From Cyanoderma ruficeps (lineage: Eukaryota > Chordata > Aves > Passeriformes > Timaliidae): a stretch of 64,000 nt of DNA. The position numbers were made by a program, and so were the translations under genes. The notes under the pieces were generated by a model. The model saw nothing but the letters and a program-made list of their open reading frames with translations. It had not been told where the DNA came from and ran no database searches. The DNA lies in contig VZDJ01000090.1 in the NCBI GenBank assembly GCA_008694505.1, positions 10,985,646-11,049,645 on the forward strand, given 5' to 3'. The first letter of the stretch is position 1. Every line of letters begins with the position of its first letter. Shown here piece by piece: positions 12,851 to 26,100 of this stretch.

Positions 12851-15800
12851 ATTTCTGTAGATAATTTTCATCCATGTATACAGCACCCAAGACCTGCCAC
12901 CTGTATTCTCAAGGTTTGTGCTAATTTTCATGAATTTCACAGATAAGACAGTCTAATGGTAAGCATAGATTTCTAACCATCAAAATGACTTTGTTAAACA
13001 ACTTCATCACAGAAATTAACAGAATGCCCTGCAGACACAAGAAGAAAGCAGAGCTGGATAGGCATTATTCTCAGTTTGTGGCAGGAGAGGCCTTTGCATG
13101 CATTGTATTAATCTTCCCAGAAAATAGGTTATTTCACAGCATAGATTTGTAAGATTTTTAATTATTTCCTTTTTTTTTTTTTTCTTCTTAAGGCTGTGAA
13201 TTACTGCCTGAGCAGCTGAGGGCACAGCATAAACTTTTGCTCCAAGACAATGCAGCCCTTTTCTGAGAAAGTTTCCTCCAAGTTTGGTCAGCAGTAGACT
13301 CCTCCCCATGCTCCAACATGCCCTCTTAAGCAATAAGCAGAGAGATGTTTTCAAAGCACGCTTTGCAACCCCTGCTGTGAGGGTGCAGAGCAGAGGTGCT
13401 GGGCTGCCAGGGGCTTCATCCAGGCACAGCTTCCCCCAGGCAGGCACAGTCCTCGAGGATCCCGAGCTGGTGCCCAAGGACCCCAGCCAAACCAGGTGGG
13501 CTGGCATCCTTGGCTCTGCTCAGGGCAGGATTGAGGCCACAGCTGAACCAAAATGTCACCCCTTCTCAGGAGAGGCTGGACTCAGAAATTAAGCCTGTGG
13601 ATGGCTCCAGAGCCCAACGATTCCTGGCAGCCAAGATTCCAGTAACTGCCTATCTTGTCACCATGACTAAAAGGAGCCATGGACCATTTCAGTCAGACAC
13701 TGCCAGGTCTTAAACAGCTTGTTTTAACCAAAACTCTCTACATTCATCCTCTTACTAAATTTACATTTGGGATGCATCTTAAAGCTAAAGAACTGAATTA
13801 AAGTAAAATAAGATTCAAGCTTCTCCTCCTCTAAACCAAAGGAAATTTTTAATGTAGCCTGTAAGTCAAAATTCTGAATTAATTTTGCCTTTGAGCATGA
13901 ATAGAACCTTTGGGCATGATGACCAGTAGGCAGTGACCCAGCAGCTCCTCCTCCAATTTGGGAAATTTGCCCCTGATGAATGTATGAAGCCTAAGGCCGA
14001 GGTCTGAGGGAAACCCAATTCCATATCTCCTTATCACGTTTCTTTTGACATGTCCTTTCCAGCAAGGTCTATATTGACTCTTTAAATTTTTGTTTATCAT
14101 GTAGCATAAAGAGAGCATTAACAAACCTTCCTCTCAAAAGACCTGGCACACTTAAACTCAATTCCCAAAGTCAAAGAGTGACCACAAGTTATCAGAGGTC
14201 TGTCTTCACTGACTGCCTTCCCAAGGTTTCAAAATTAATTCTTTACTGAAAACTTTAAACTGCAAAGTAGCTTTTTAAGTGCTACTTGAAAAGCTTTTTC
14301 AAGGTTTTCAAATAAATAGTATTCAATTATTTAATTGTAATATTAAATAGGTACATTTATTTATCCTGTTTTACAAATCAAGTACATCATATTGATCTAG
14401 AAGCACACTATTAAATGTAGTTCTCAACAAAGAACCCTAAGTTAAAGGGCTCCCTTGATGGCTGATGAAAATAAAACAATTTAAAACCTGCAATTTTATC
14501 TTAAGAGCATTTAAGAATATGACTATTTTTACAATATTATAGCAGGTTATATATAAGTTTTGTTCTAAATTGATACCTCCACACAAACATAAGCAATTAA
14601 GCTGTCATTATTCTACTAGACCTTAATTAGCTGCTCACATTAGAAATATCCTGAGATTTCTCTCAGTATAAGGGTCTGTAATTAGTGTAATTAAGATAAT
14701 ATTTTGATTACATGGCTTCAATCTTTTAGGCCACATAATTAGAAATGGAACACATTTTAAAGTGACTGTACTTTGGAAAAAAAACTCAAGAAAATAAACC
14801 AAAAGGTCTGATGGACTCATTCGCCCTGCATCATCACACTGGCCCCTCACTCACACCACGTTATCATTGCCTGGCAAGCTGCACACAACTGCTAAAGAAA
14901 GACAAATTTGGGCCTTCGGTGTGCGACAGCTGGCTCACAGCCAAAGAGGACAATAGATCTATTAAATCAGAACAGGAGGGTTTAGCTGACTCACAGCCTC
15001 ATCCTGGGAGTTAAAAGCATTTCCATCATTACCTTGAAGAAGGTATTTTACCGTGGGTGAAATAAGCTCCAGCTCCCCACATTTTCATTCTCAGCTACAT
15101 TCTCCCTTCAAAGTTTGGTCTTTAACATAAAATACTCACCATCTTTTTTCCACTTTTATTTTTGTCTTTATCCCCAGTTTTATTAAGAAATGCAGTGCAA
15201 TTAAAAAAACCAGAAGCAAGAGGAACCTCAGAGGAGAAATATATAACAAAGAGGGAGAGATATGGCACCTTGCATTTGAATCAGTGTTCTTCGCCCTGAC
15301 TTAAAGCTTGAACTATCCTTGGGGGAGTCATCAAGGCATAATTTTTTTTCCTCCTGAGTTGCCATTTTTCTATTTTAAACTCCTGCCCATGACTACAGGA
15401 GAACTGCAAAAGTCTGGATTGTGAGTCGAAGGTGACACATACCTCTTTTCTCCTCTTAATCTGACAGACTTTTTTTATCTTTGCTACAGCTTCTTGTTTT
15501 AAGAGTGACACTTCAGTCTATTATATTAAAAAAGTGCTTGACCAAAACATAAAGGCAAGTGATAGTAAATTAATCCTCAATACCCAAAAAATTACAGCAA
15601 TGTGTATATGGAATTCAGCTGTCTTCTTACACTGAGTGATAATTCAGCACTGCATCTTGTAAACACAGGTCTTCGAATGCTTTCTTGTAGGCTTAACAGA
15701 ATGCAATAAAAATAATTAAAAATATATATATCCTTAAAATCCTCTGTTTTTTTAAAGCTCAGAAATTAAGAAAGACCAATGAGGGTGAAATTAAGAGTCT

Positions 15801-16689
15801 CTAATTAAAATTCTTGGAATTTTGAACTTGGAGAAATTCAAATTCAGCATGAATTCTGGGAAAATGCAGACAGCACTTGTTGGTATCTTGCCTTGTTCAA
15901 CCCTTAAAATTACAATAGCACTTGTGATACAGATTTTAGCAATCCAGAAGATCAACACTTCCATCAATGCCCTTCCATGTAATGGACCACTTTGATGGAG
16001 TAATAGCTTATCTTCAGTTTTAAAAAGCCACCATTAAAACCAGAACAGCCAAAAAATTAATTCCTATTGCAGTCTAAAATGATATCTAAAATTGATATAA
16101 TCTTTCTTTTTTCTCCAGTCCATGAGGCTGGAGAGCTACAGACCAGAGTGGCTCTGGTGGAAAGAAAACTTTCTCTCTTTTTCCCATAGTAAAGTCTAGG
16201 CTAGCAAGCATTTTCAGACTTGAAACTTGCCTGGGGAAGTTTTACTTGAAGATCCCATTCTCTTAATTTTCTTGAGCCTGACCCTCAGCACAGTTCTCCC
16301 AGCTCTCATCTCCAGCTCCATAAAGCTACAGCTGCAAAATGCCATTATAAGAAAATCAGCATAGAACTGTCAAACACTCTTAAGGATATATTAAGTTATT
16401 CTTCTTCAGAATTTATTTATTTTAATAAAGAAGAATTTGAAAGAGTTTTTATAACTAGAGCACAGCAACAATAATGCCTTTATAACCAAAATCACTTGGA
16501 AAAGCAGTTAATCACATCAGCCACCTCTCTACTTGCTGGGTATCCAACAATTCTTATTATAGTCTCTTGTCAAACAAGTAAACATCTGAGAGACACTGAA
16601 ATGTTATTGGTTAAGGACTCAAAAAATTCAGCCATCTGCAAAATCAGTGGGTGCTTTACTGAGGGCAGGTTTGCACCCCTCAAATGAGA
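12851..16689. other. Non-coding DNA with one GC-rich patch (13200-13690)
   Basis: Most of this is AT-rich and featureless. The exception is 13200-13690, which is GC-rich and follows a T-run at 13169-13183. It carries the longest open frame in the window (163 codons, minus strand, 13507-13016), plus overlapping frames on both strands. That frame runs straight through the T-run as a lysine stretch and shows no domain, signal peptide or splice pattern, so I do not call it a gene. Near 14570-14770 there is an AT-rich segment with many ATTA cores and a small perfect inverted repeat (CTGAGA/TCTCAG). Confidence 0.6.
13169..13183. repeat. Poly-T run
   Basis: About 14 consecutive T residues (A on the minus strand) stand next to the GC-rich patch at 13200-13690. 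In principle the minus-strand A-run could be the tail of a retrocopy, but the GC-rich DNA lies on the wrong side for that (a tail should follow the gene's 3' end), or would need the patch to be read on the minus strand with the A-run downstream. No parent gene is recognisable. Confidence 0.6.
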
Positions 16690-17400
16690 GGGGGGAGTTT
16701 TTTATGTCTGGTGGCAAAACCTCTGATTTGCACAAGACAGAGGTGAACATCCCTCACCAGAGAATGACCTCAACAAACCAACCTTTGTTCAGCAACAAGA
16801 AGATGGGTTCTGAGACAGATGAGAGAAGAATAAAAGGCAGATCCTGCTAGGTGAGATAATGGTTTTTATCATGCCAATATCCTCCCTTGCACACCTGGCT
16901 CAGGTGGAAAACTTCCTCTGGGGAAGCATCAGGATACTCACACGTAGGCCTGAAGGTATTCCTCCCTTCTGATGGGGCATAACTGGCTCAGTGAGGCAGC
17001 TCTCATGCCTTAGAAGGGGTCACAAACCATCAAAGACCCCCAAAGTGCCTCAAGACTCATTTTTGGGTCCTTCCACCAGAGGACTCCATGTGATTCACAG
17101 TGTTGCATCAGACAGTGTAAAACTGACCACCCCCACCCCTCCCAGGGGAGGTAGCTGGGTGTTCCCATGTAAAAGTGTACATTAACCCACTGAACTTTGT
17201 GTTTCATAGGCTTCTCCCACCCCTGACCGATAAAGACTGTGAGCGTCACTTTGACCAACAGACATCAAAATTGCAAACATAAATCTCATCACTGGAGCCA
17301 GCGTGGTGATCTCTTTCCTCTCTGCTATCTATTCTTATCCTTTCATTTTCTTTCTTCTCCTTATATCCTTTCTGAAGTGCTTTCTTTTATGCTTTGATAT
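16690..17400 (+). mobile_element. Possible LTR- or ERV-derived segment, edges unknown
   Basis: Composition differs from the flanks: G/C-rich blocks (GAGGGGGGAG near 16687; CCCCCACCCCTCCCAGGGG near 17130), then GATAAAGACTGTGAGCG and a long pyrimidine-rich tail from about 17305. The phrase around GGAGCCAGCGTGGTGATC and the C/T-rich tail remind me of bird ERV LTR ends. I cannot find TG...CA ends with a target duplication or a clear TATA box, so this stays tentative. The alternative is ordinary unique sequence. A repeat-library search would decide. Confidence 0.3.
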
Positions 17401-20400
17401 TACTATATAACAAAAACAGCTACATACCCCCTTTCCTTTCCAACCAACACGTATGTATTTATGAGCACAAATCACTCAGTGTCATTTCATTCTAATCCAC
17501 CCCAAACAACCTAGTAGTAATAAGCTAAATTACCCTTGCCTTCAGAGGCAGATCATGTACAATTTTACATCATTTTTGTGCTCCTAAAGTTATAAACAAA
17601 ATACTGCCACCGCATGCACCCGTATCCCCCTAAAATTTGAATTACAAATCTGGATATCCCAAATTTGGGAAAAGTGAGTAGGAGCAGGCTAGTTCCATCC
17701 TTTGCAAGCAAAAAGACTAGCTTAACTCTACACTTACAGCTCCTCATCTACCGTTCTAAAAAAGGAATGATTTATAGTCCATTACATCTACACACAATTA
17801 GCCCTCCCAGGGGATTGTCTCTAGGATAACTCTAAGAGGCTTAATAGGAAATGGTGGTAGAGATTTCTGAAGAAGTTCTCTTCAGAAATTGGAGACCCAA
17901 TTCCTTTCACAGGTTCTTGAATGAAAGACTCATTACCTGTAGACAATTGATTTGGCTTCTCCTGCAAGTCTGACATTTTTCTCAGCCAGGGATAACACAT
18001 TCCCTGTATCACTGAAGAGAAAGAATGGTCATTGTAGGTGCTTGCCTTGAGTAATTTAGCAGTGGCAGTCTGTCAGGCACCTCTGACATATCACAGACAT
18101 GTATTTAGTCCAGTTGGGAAATGGTATAGCAGTACTAAAGGATGTTGTGTAGCAGGATTCAGGGACTAAGCAAATCCTTTGAAATGGATGATCCTACTAT
18201 TATGAATCTCATCAGTAGGTTTCTCCTGAAAAGGTTTTAGCAGAGACATACCTAACAAAGGGAGTTCCTTCCTCATGAAGGAATAATACTACATTTTATT
18301 CTGCAACTATTTTCCCTCAGATCTCTGGAAGCTCAAGAGATGAGTACAAAAGTTACAAAAGCAAAACCACCGTGCCAACAATGTCAGCCGAAAGAGGCAC
18401 AATCGCAAAGAAAATGAAAGAAATGTGCAGCACACCTGGATTTACCACTCAGATTATTCATCCTTGGGCTCCTTGGGTTCAGCTCTCAGACTCCAGAACT
18501 AACCCAGGTATTTGTATATTTTAGGTGAACTGAAGTTGACTACTGTTCAGTATAGTGGCCTTTCAGGTAATGTTTGACTTTGTGAATTTTACTACCAGCA
18601 AGATTTGCCTTTCCTTCAGATGAGATTCTCCACATGCCTTTTTTCTCCATGCCTCAGACACTGATGTTTTCATGCCTGCTTGGCACATTGCCGGCAGTTC
18701 ACTGATCTTTTCCAGACCATGCAGTGCTGTCCACTCCCTGACAGTCTGCAAAACTTTTGGCTACATGAGCAACGCACACATGCAATGGTAAGAAGGATTC
18801 TCATATCCATCAAATATCCAAATGCAAAAATCTGAAGTATCCATATAGGAAGCTACGATATTGAACCCACTTGCTTGCTTCCATCCTATCTCATTATTAC
18901 CATTTCTCTCCAATATTGTAATGACAGACATTAGGAGTCAACACTTGACGCCCACACTGAATACAAAAAATTTCATTACTGTTTCTCTTAGAGTTCTAGT
19001 TCATGCCATACCAAGCCAGATGCTAAAGCATTCCTAAATCTCTGATATTTTCCAGATGTACAAGAACACCATAAAGAGAGGATTTAAGCTTGTGGGAACA
19101 GTTGTGCCTAAATTTTGATGACACTACTTTAAGTAGTAGTAAGATACAAATATTACACACCGGAAATATTATTGGCTGTCTTCAGTGTGGCAGTAAACTG
19201 AAGAGGTAGAGCGTAATGCAAGTGTCATCTCTCCTACACATCTTACTTCAAACAGCTTCTCTATTTTGTTCTAAGTCAAAGGTAAGAATTCCCACATTTG
19301 TGTTTCCTGCTACTTAACTAACAGTGTGCTAGATACATCTATTCTTACAAGGATTGAGGTGTGCTGAGACACTGCAAAGTCCATGATGCACTTGTCCAGC
19401 AGAACTAAACTCCTCAATAAATATGGCAATGACAGAAGGGTGAAATCTAAGTGACTAATTGTACATACATAAATATTTGTCAGTTTGGATCCATTTGCAG
19501 CATCATATTTTTACTAAGTAGAGGTCAAAAAATGCCCCATTCTCTCAGTTAGGAGTAGTGTAGATACCAGACTGATTTTTTAGTAAGCTAGCTCATGAGA
19601 AGGTAATTTTCTTTTTAATGTCTCTCAAAGCCCAGAACTTCACACAAAGCACTAACATCTTCTTATATCCATTCAGAAGCAGAGAAACAGTTCTTTCTCT
19701 GCTTTCATATCCCTTAAAATGGAGAGGATGATTTAAAAAGTGTGAAGGTTTAAAATCAAATGACACAATTATATTGTTCTCTATGTTATGACCTATAAAG
19801 TCTGTATTCTAGGAAACTTAATCCTTTGGGGTTAATGACACTTTAGAGAGCCAATTAAAATCAAATGTTTGTTCTGCTGTTATCCACAAGGTGCCTATTG
19901 CTGTAGCAAGAATAGACAAACTGAAGCACTAAGATTCCCCAACATCTTTACCACCTCCAAATATCCTGCATAATTATTTTCTTTTTTTAAAAAATAAGTT
20001 GCTAAAGCACTGCCTCCTCATATAAAAACCAAAATAGTCAAGCCATTTTTTTCCTTCTATAAAAGGTTTTAAAATATCCAGGATGAACATTTGTTTCTGA
20101 TCCATCCCAGCCCCTATCACTTCTGGCAGAAATAAAGAGAAAGGATGCGGTCAGGGCAAGTCCATTGACCCAGATATCTGTCCAGGGACTGGGCCTTTCT
20201 ATTCTGTTCCATTAAAGAAACTCAGTCGATTGATGCTGTGCTGTAGAAGAATGAATCAAGATGTACACCAGAAGGATTCCTACCCTGGCACCTTCCTAAC
20301 AAAAATAATGCCAACACCTAACTCAGGCATTACAAATACACTGAGGTTGGATGGACATAAAGTCTTTCATTACTGAATTAAAGTATGGGCTGACTAAATT

Positions 20401-22080
20401 GATATAAAATTACTGACTTTCTGTTCTACTTTCAAAACCATTTGAAAACTGAAATGAATCCTTTCCCAGTGAGCATTTATCATCCTATTATACTCACCCT
20501 GGGGGATGTTAATGGTTTTGGACTACTGCCTCCAGCCCTTACCTCACCTCCAAGGGGGTATTATGTGATGGCAGTGCACATTTCATCAAGATGTATTGCT
20601 GATTATATTTCCATTAAAGAATATAGCCAAGTCTGACTCCTAATTTTTCCAGACTAATCCACCACTGTGAGCTTTCCTGCACTGATGAGTTCATTGCTGA
20701 GAAAGGATTCCTTTCTCCTTTTCTTGCAATTTGCATAGATACGTGTCCAGAGTATGAGACTAAGTTAATCAGTTTTGCCCACAATAATTAGAATACTGAC
20801 ACAACCTCTTTAGTTTAACGGAGTGTTGTTCATTCAATTACTCCTTTTCCTTCATAGTAGCTCAATGCCCATTTTTAGCAAAATATCTCAAAAGAACTAT
20901 GATTTTAGAGTACAGGCTTGTATTCCCCCACAAGACATTTAAGGATGTGTTTGAAAGTACTGTGCAGACACAGATGAAAAATTATAGCCTTACACCTAGT
21001 GAAAACAACAATTATGTACTGCAGACAGATTCTTCTCCTTTATACCAGTGCTCAATTAATATGTAGAAAATACACAAAGGAGTGATAATGCTTTGAAAGC
21101 ATCACACTTGTCAATTGGGTACAAAATGCAAGCATGCAGGTGTTAGCATTTGCACAAGGAGAAAATTTCCTTATCCAAATAATAGTCTTGAAAAAGAATA
21201 AGTCACCTGCCTTTCAGTTCTGCTGTTCTGCTCCCCAAATGTTCTAGTACAAAATAATAGCCTGTTGAGCATCCCAGTGCCTGCAGTTTGGCTGTAAAGA
21301 TAAGCTTGCTTGCTCTGGGCTCTATTTATTCTCTTCCCAGACCTGTATTTATATTATTTGATTATTGCCTTTTACGAAGGGAAATTCAACCTTGTGTTGC
21401 TTTTGTTGAAAAAGCTAAATAAGGGGTGCTATTGCATGAGTCACACTAGCTGCACATGGTGACACCTCCTGAGTTATGTTCTAGTATTCGTTTTTAATTA
21501 TTAATGTGTTTTGCTCTGTTGAGAATTATTTATTTATTTTCACAGATCCATAAAACTCATCTCACATTAGCCACACAGATTTCTTGTCAAGACTGTTCTG
21601 CATACCCTACTGTCTGGAACATTAACAATCAGGTGAAATATTTGTGTTTGACACACTTTTATAGTTCCCTAAAAACATAAATATATTATTGCAATTGCCC
21701 TCCTCATGTCAGGGAAAAGAAACAACGTTCTATGTTATGCAATACAAAGTGAACAATCATACTGTACAGCAGCATGGGAAATGGGCTAATTTCCACATGG
21801 GAAGACACATTAAAATCACTTTCCTTTATTTATTTTTTTTAATATGCTTTCTCCATAAATATTTGCATGAATTCACATTAGTCCCAAACTGGCAGAACAC
21901 ACCATATCAAGTGCTAAGGTATCGTTTCCAGTAAGCTGAAGTGCTATGTAACATCCACATGTAAATAATGCTTCAAGAAACCAGCTGAAGCTAGAGCAAG
22001 CATAGGAATAAACTAGATAACCTGGAGTGGCCTTCTTAAGAAGAGTTCCCAGGTTGGTTCACTACTGAGATTACTTTCAT
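17401..22080. other. Unique AT-rich non-coding DNA, no gene seen
   Basis: No exon, RNA gene or repeat family was recognised. The part at about 21290-21560 has AT-rich CTATTTATT and CTAAATAAGG motifs (near-matches to MEF2-type sites) and an exact AP-1 site TGAGTCA at 21437-21443. This could suit an enhancer, but the evidence is motif content only. Confidence 0.6.
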
Positions 22081-22250
22081 GGGACTCTGGAAATTTTGGA
22101 CCCCCTGTAGCTGTGTACATCCCTGCTAGAGATTACTGGTGTTTACCATGCGCTGTGCCTCAGTTTCCTCATTTGTAAGAGGCTGATACTGCTCCTCTCC
22201 TTATAGGGTTTTGAGCATAAAAAAACATTTAAGAAGAATGTGTATGAGAG
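22081..22250 (+). mobile_element. Ancient MIR (CORE-SINE) remnant with well-preserved core
   Basis: From 22108 the sequence TAGCTGTGT, then 22153-22178, follow the MIR SINE in order. The 26 bases at 22153-22178 differ from the MIR core as I know it at a single position (C to T at 22173). Beyond it, TTATAGGGTTTTGAG (from 22201) matches the next MIR block (CTCATAGGGTTGTTGTGAG). MIR is a tRNA-derived SINE that was active before or around the early amniote split and has no coding capacity. Old copies in birds are normally strongly diverged, so a core this clean is unusual. The outer ends are fuzzy. Confidence 0.8.
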
Positions 22251-23147
22251 GGATATATATGAATTTGAGAAATGGGAGGAAATTTCTTTTTGTCTATAAA
22301 GTCCCAAAAAGCAGAGGAAAACCCTTTACAAATTAAGGCTGACACTTGGGATGGAGTTGTATATTCAGAAAAATGTACAACAGCTGTGGTCTTTGTTTTC
22401 CAAGTTATACATCATTACTAGAGGATTAAATATATTTTACTTTTCAGGCTTGTTATCATGGCAGAGACATGTAAAAGGATCATAGGTCTCCATTTGGGTA
22501 ACAAAATTGTCCATTAAAAAAAAAAGAGGGAGAAAGAGAAAAGAAATTAAAAGGTGTCAAGTCTGAATATTTCTCACATCTTCCAATTCAGTATCATCAG
22601 TGTTTAAGAGCTGGAAAGAGGAGTGTTAGTGCTGAACTATGTTACAACCCCACTATTTGTTGAGTTTTGAAGGCAAGAGATGAAGAAATGATCTGAAGCA
22701 GAGGTACATAAGTCCTATTAAAAAACACTTAGCACTGTAAATAATTAAAAACTATCGCATTAGGGACCTGCCTTCCATTTCATTCTTCCTGGAATCATGG
22801 CATATATGATGAAGTCTGTGGTCACATGGAGCAGTCAAAGTTCTCTATATAGGTTTAGCTTTTAGAAACTTTCTCTTCTAAGGGAGAATACCACATACTG
22901 AACTGTTGAATTTAGCCTCAAAAAGGGGATTCTTTGCTCCTTAGAGACCAAAAAACAGCTCAGCTACAGGAAAGGCCAGACAGACCAGCAAAGCAAAAAA
23001 AACCAGGCACTCACAAAGCTTCCAGTGACCTTTCAAGGATTAATTTTTTTACTTTTCTGATCAGGAGAGGAACATCACATAACTGAAAACAAAACAAAAT
23101 CAACCTGCTTTTATTCTACTACTAAGCAGTGATTGTAATTTTATATT

Positions 23148-23178
23148 AAAAACAAAACAAAACAAAACAAACAACAAG
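23148..23178. repeat. (AAAAC)n microsatellite
   Basis: About five to six AAAAC units run in a row, fading into AAACAAC. It is an ordinary A-rich simple repeat with no poly-A-tailed retrocopy attached. Confidence 0.8.
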
Positions 23179-26100
23179 AGAGGACCCCAAGATAGACTGT
23201 TATAGATTGAATAAAAAAATATAAATTTTAAGAACTGACTCAGTTTCTGAAAAAAAATAATGAAGATGATGAAAAAATCATAATTTAAGGGTGTTTTTTG
23301 AGGTTTTGATAATGCTACAAACAATACAATGCTATTTATCAATGTTTTTTAAAGGATGACTCTGTAACACTGCACTTCCAGGATCTCCTATTGACTTCTC
23401 AAGCTTTTCCTAGGGTTCACAAGTAGGTAATGCTTTTGCATGAAAGTCTGGATTTGGGAAAGCAGTTACATGCTTACCTGCATATGATCTAGATTTGCCT
23501 ATGTATACAAACACTAGGCTGATCAAAGAAAACTCATCCTTTTCACTATTTAGACTGAAAAGCAGAAAACAGTTTGCTCTAAGACAAGAACAGCATCCAG
23601 CATAATTAGGTCATTCTTTTCACAGGCATCTGCTCAGCTTCAATGTTCATGTTTCACTCATCCAGCTAAATCTTGGGGGTCAATTTAACTTCAGCAGGTT
23701 AGTACTCTGGAATTATCACAGCATTTTCCTAGGACTAGAATACCAATAAAATACAACTTGGCTAGTTACACAGTGTGTGAAAAGGATGAATCACTTTTTA
23801 GGCCCATTTTCACGGGCTGGAATACGCAGTAGATCTCAGATGGATTTCCTTTGTGTATGATTTTTAAACTGATTCCTTAAAATGTGCCCATCCTCTAGTA
23901 CACAGATATACTTGAAAAGTGTTACTCTTTTTCAGTCTGCAGATCCTTGAGCAAGGCTGAACCTATTTAAAAGAATCTTTAACTTAAAGATAAAAGGAAA
24001 AACTAAAAAAACTATTTCAGAGATTTTTTTTTTTTGTAACAGCTTAATGAAGACTCAATCAATAAATGAGAAACATTTCACTCTTGAGGGAGAGAAGGAA
24101 TGAGAAACAAAACAATGTACTGACAATTCACAGGAGCACCCTCTCTCAGCTAGGAAAAACTGACTAGGGAATTTTTAAAAGAAATAACCTGTAGTTCAGA
24201 CAGGCAACTCCTTAAAATTCTGCTCTAATTTTTATTATCAAGAGCTACTTAATCTTAACCCAAAAGCTAGAAAAGGAGACCTATCGGCCAGACTTCCTAC
24301 TGTCATTAAAAGCTACATCTCTGAACTCAGAGTTAGAGGACTAACACAAGACCCCACCACAGGCACAGAAATCATGTCTAGCTCTACATCCCCCTCTTTT
24401 TGGTGTCCCACAAAGACAATACCAATGAAACTGAGCTGTTGTAAATTGTTCTTTCTCCAACTAATATAATTGCTGCCCTGCATCTAGGGGAAGAATATGG
24501 TGTTCTTGATCAATAACACACTACTGCTGTCTATTAATCAAGATGGGCAGCATGCACTGGAAGAAGAACAGTCTCCTGATTGCTTGATGCCTATTTTCCA
24601 GTTTTTTTCAATCCCAGTCACCTCTGAGACTTTTTAGGGTATGGAGGGAAAGGTCACCGGGTTCAGACCACTAAACCATAGGACCAACATGAAAAAGACA
24701 TTCCCATGTCATGCACTCTAAACAGCAAAGTAGCATCTGCAGAAGGTTTTTTACGTGGAACTTATGACAGAAATGCTACAAACATTCGGGTAGAAAGAGC
24801 TACATTGTGAGGCACTGCATTACATCTTCAGCAGCCTGTTGATACCTGCAGCATTTTTCTTTACCACAGCTTTTCTGCAGACTGCAACCTCTAGCTCATT
24901 CCTCTGGGAAACACTTCCAGCCCCGAGCAACCAGCCCCTGAGGCTGCCCAGGTACACCCTCATAACACAGACATCTTCAGGAGGCTGACAGCTCCTTGTC
25001 AGTCAGAAGCAGAGGATGGCTTTCAATCATCCTTTTGTAACTTCAGTAGCAGTTAATGGGGGCTGAAAAATTTTTTGACACCTATTGTCTAGGGTACATC
25101 AGGGTTTTTCAGAGCCTTCAGAAAAATCAACAATATCGAGGCATAACCAAGCCTTCCAGCTCATGGTTTTGATTCTCAAGCAGGTACAACTCTTCTGTTT
25201 CCCAGCTCACAAGAATGATCCCTTTGGCTAGCTGAAATATACATAAAAAAATGCCAGTGCCCAAGGAAACAAGAAAACTTGCTCTGATCTACAGACAAAT
25301 TGCTTCCTAAGGCATCTGGTGTCTGACAATTTGAATACCTTCATTAATTTATGCACAAACATGGAAGGTAACTCTTTTTTTTCTGTGCCTAGTCTATGAA
25401 ACTCTATGTGTTGCAGCTTGGTTTCTGCAGACGAGTAAAGGGATACAGATCTAGACTGCCAGAGAACTTTGCAGTGTCAGAGCAATATGGTCAACTCAGG
25501 AACACAGAGCTCTCTGTACTTTCTGATGTGTAGACTTATAAGTCTCCAGGTGAGGTTTCTTCTGCTACAGACATTTATTTCTTACTGGTTTTATTTGCTT
25601 CCACTGCAGGGAAGTAATGCTTAAGTTACCACAGAGATTTTTTTTTTTTTTCCCAGGGAGCTGTTCACAATATGAACACCTGCCATCTTTTGGTCAGTAT
25701 TTCTTAAAATATTTAGAGAAAAATTGGTTCCGACAAACAAAATTCAATCTAGAAAAGAGTGTGTCGACTTAAAGATTTATTAACTTAATGAGATGAATGT
25801 GGTTTTCGTCACAAAACAGTGCTGTAATGTTGTTTTGAAATAAGTTTTCAAATCCTTTTAAGAAAGTACTTGTTTTCCTTAGGCAAGAGCCCTGATAAAT
25901 CAGGGACAGTACAAAGTCAATGTGAATGTCTTAGTACAGTTTGTCATTAATGCAGCACATCTCGCCAACTAAAAAATAAAAGCCATATAGTCTCCATAGA
26001 CGGTAATAAAGACCGAGGAGGGGATTCGCTTAAGTATCTCAATAGAAAATATTATTTGCTTATTCATTTTTAAAAAGTGGTTTTGTCTAATGCTTGCACT

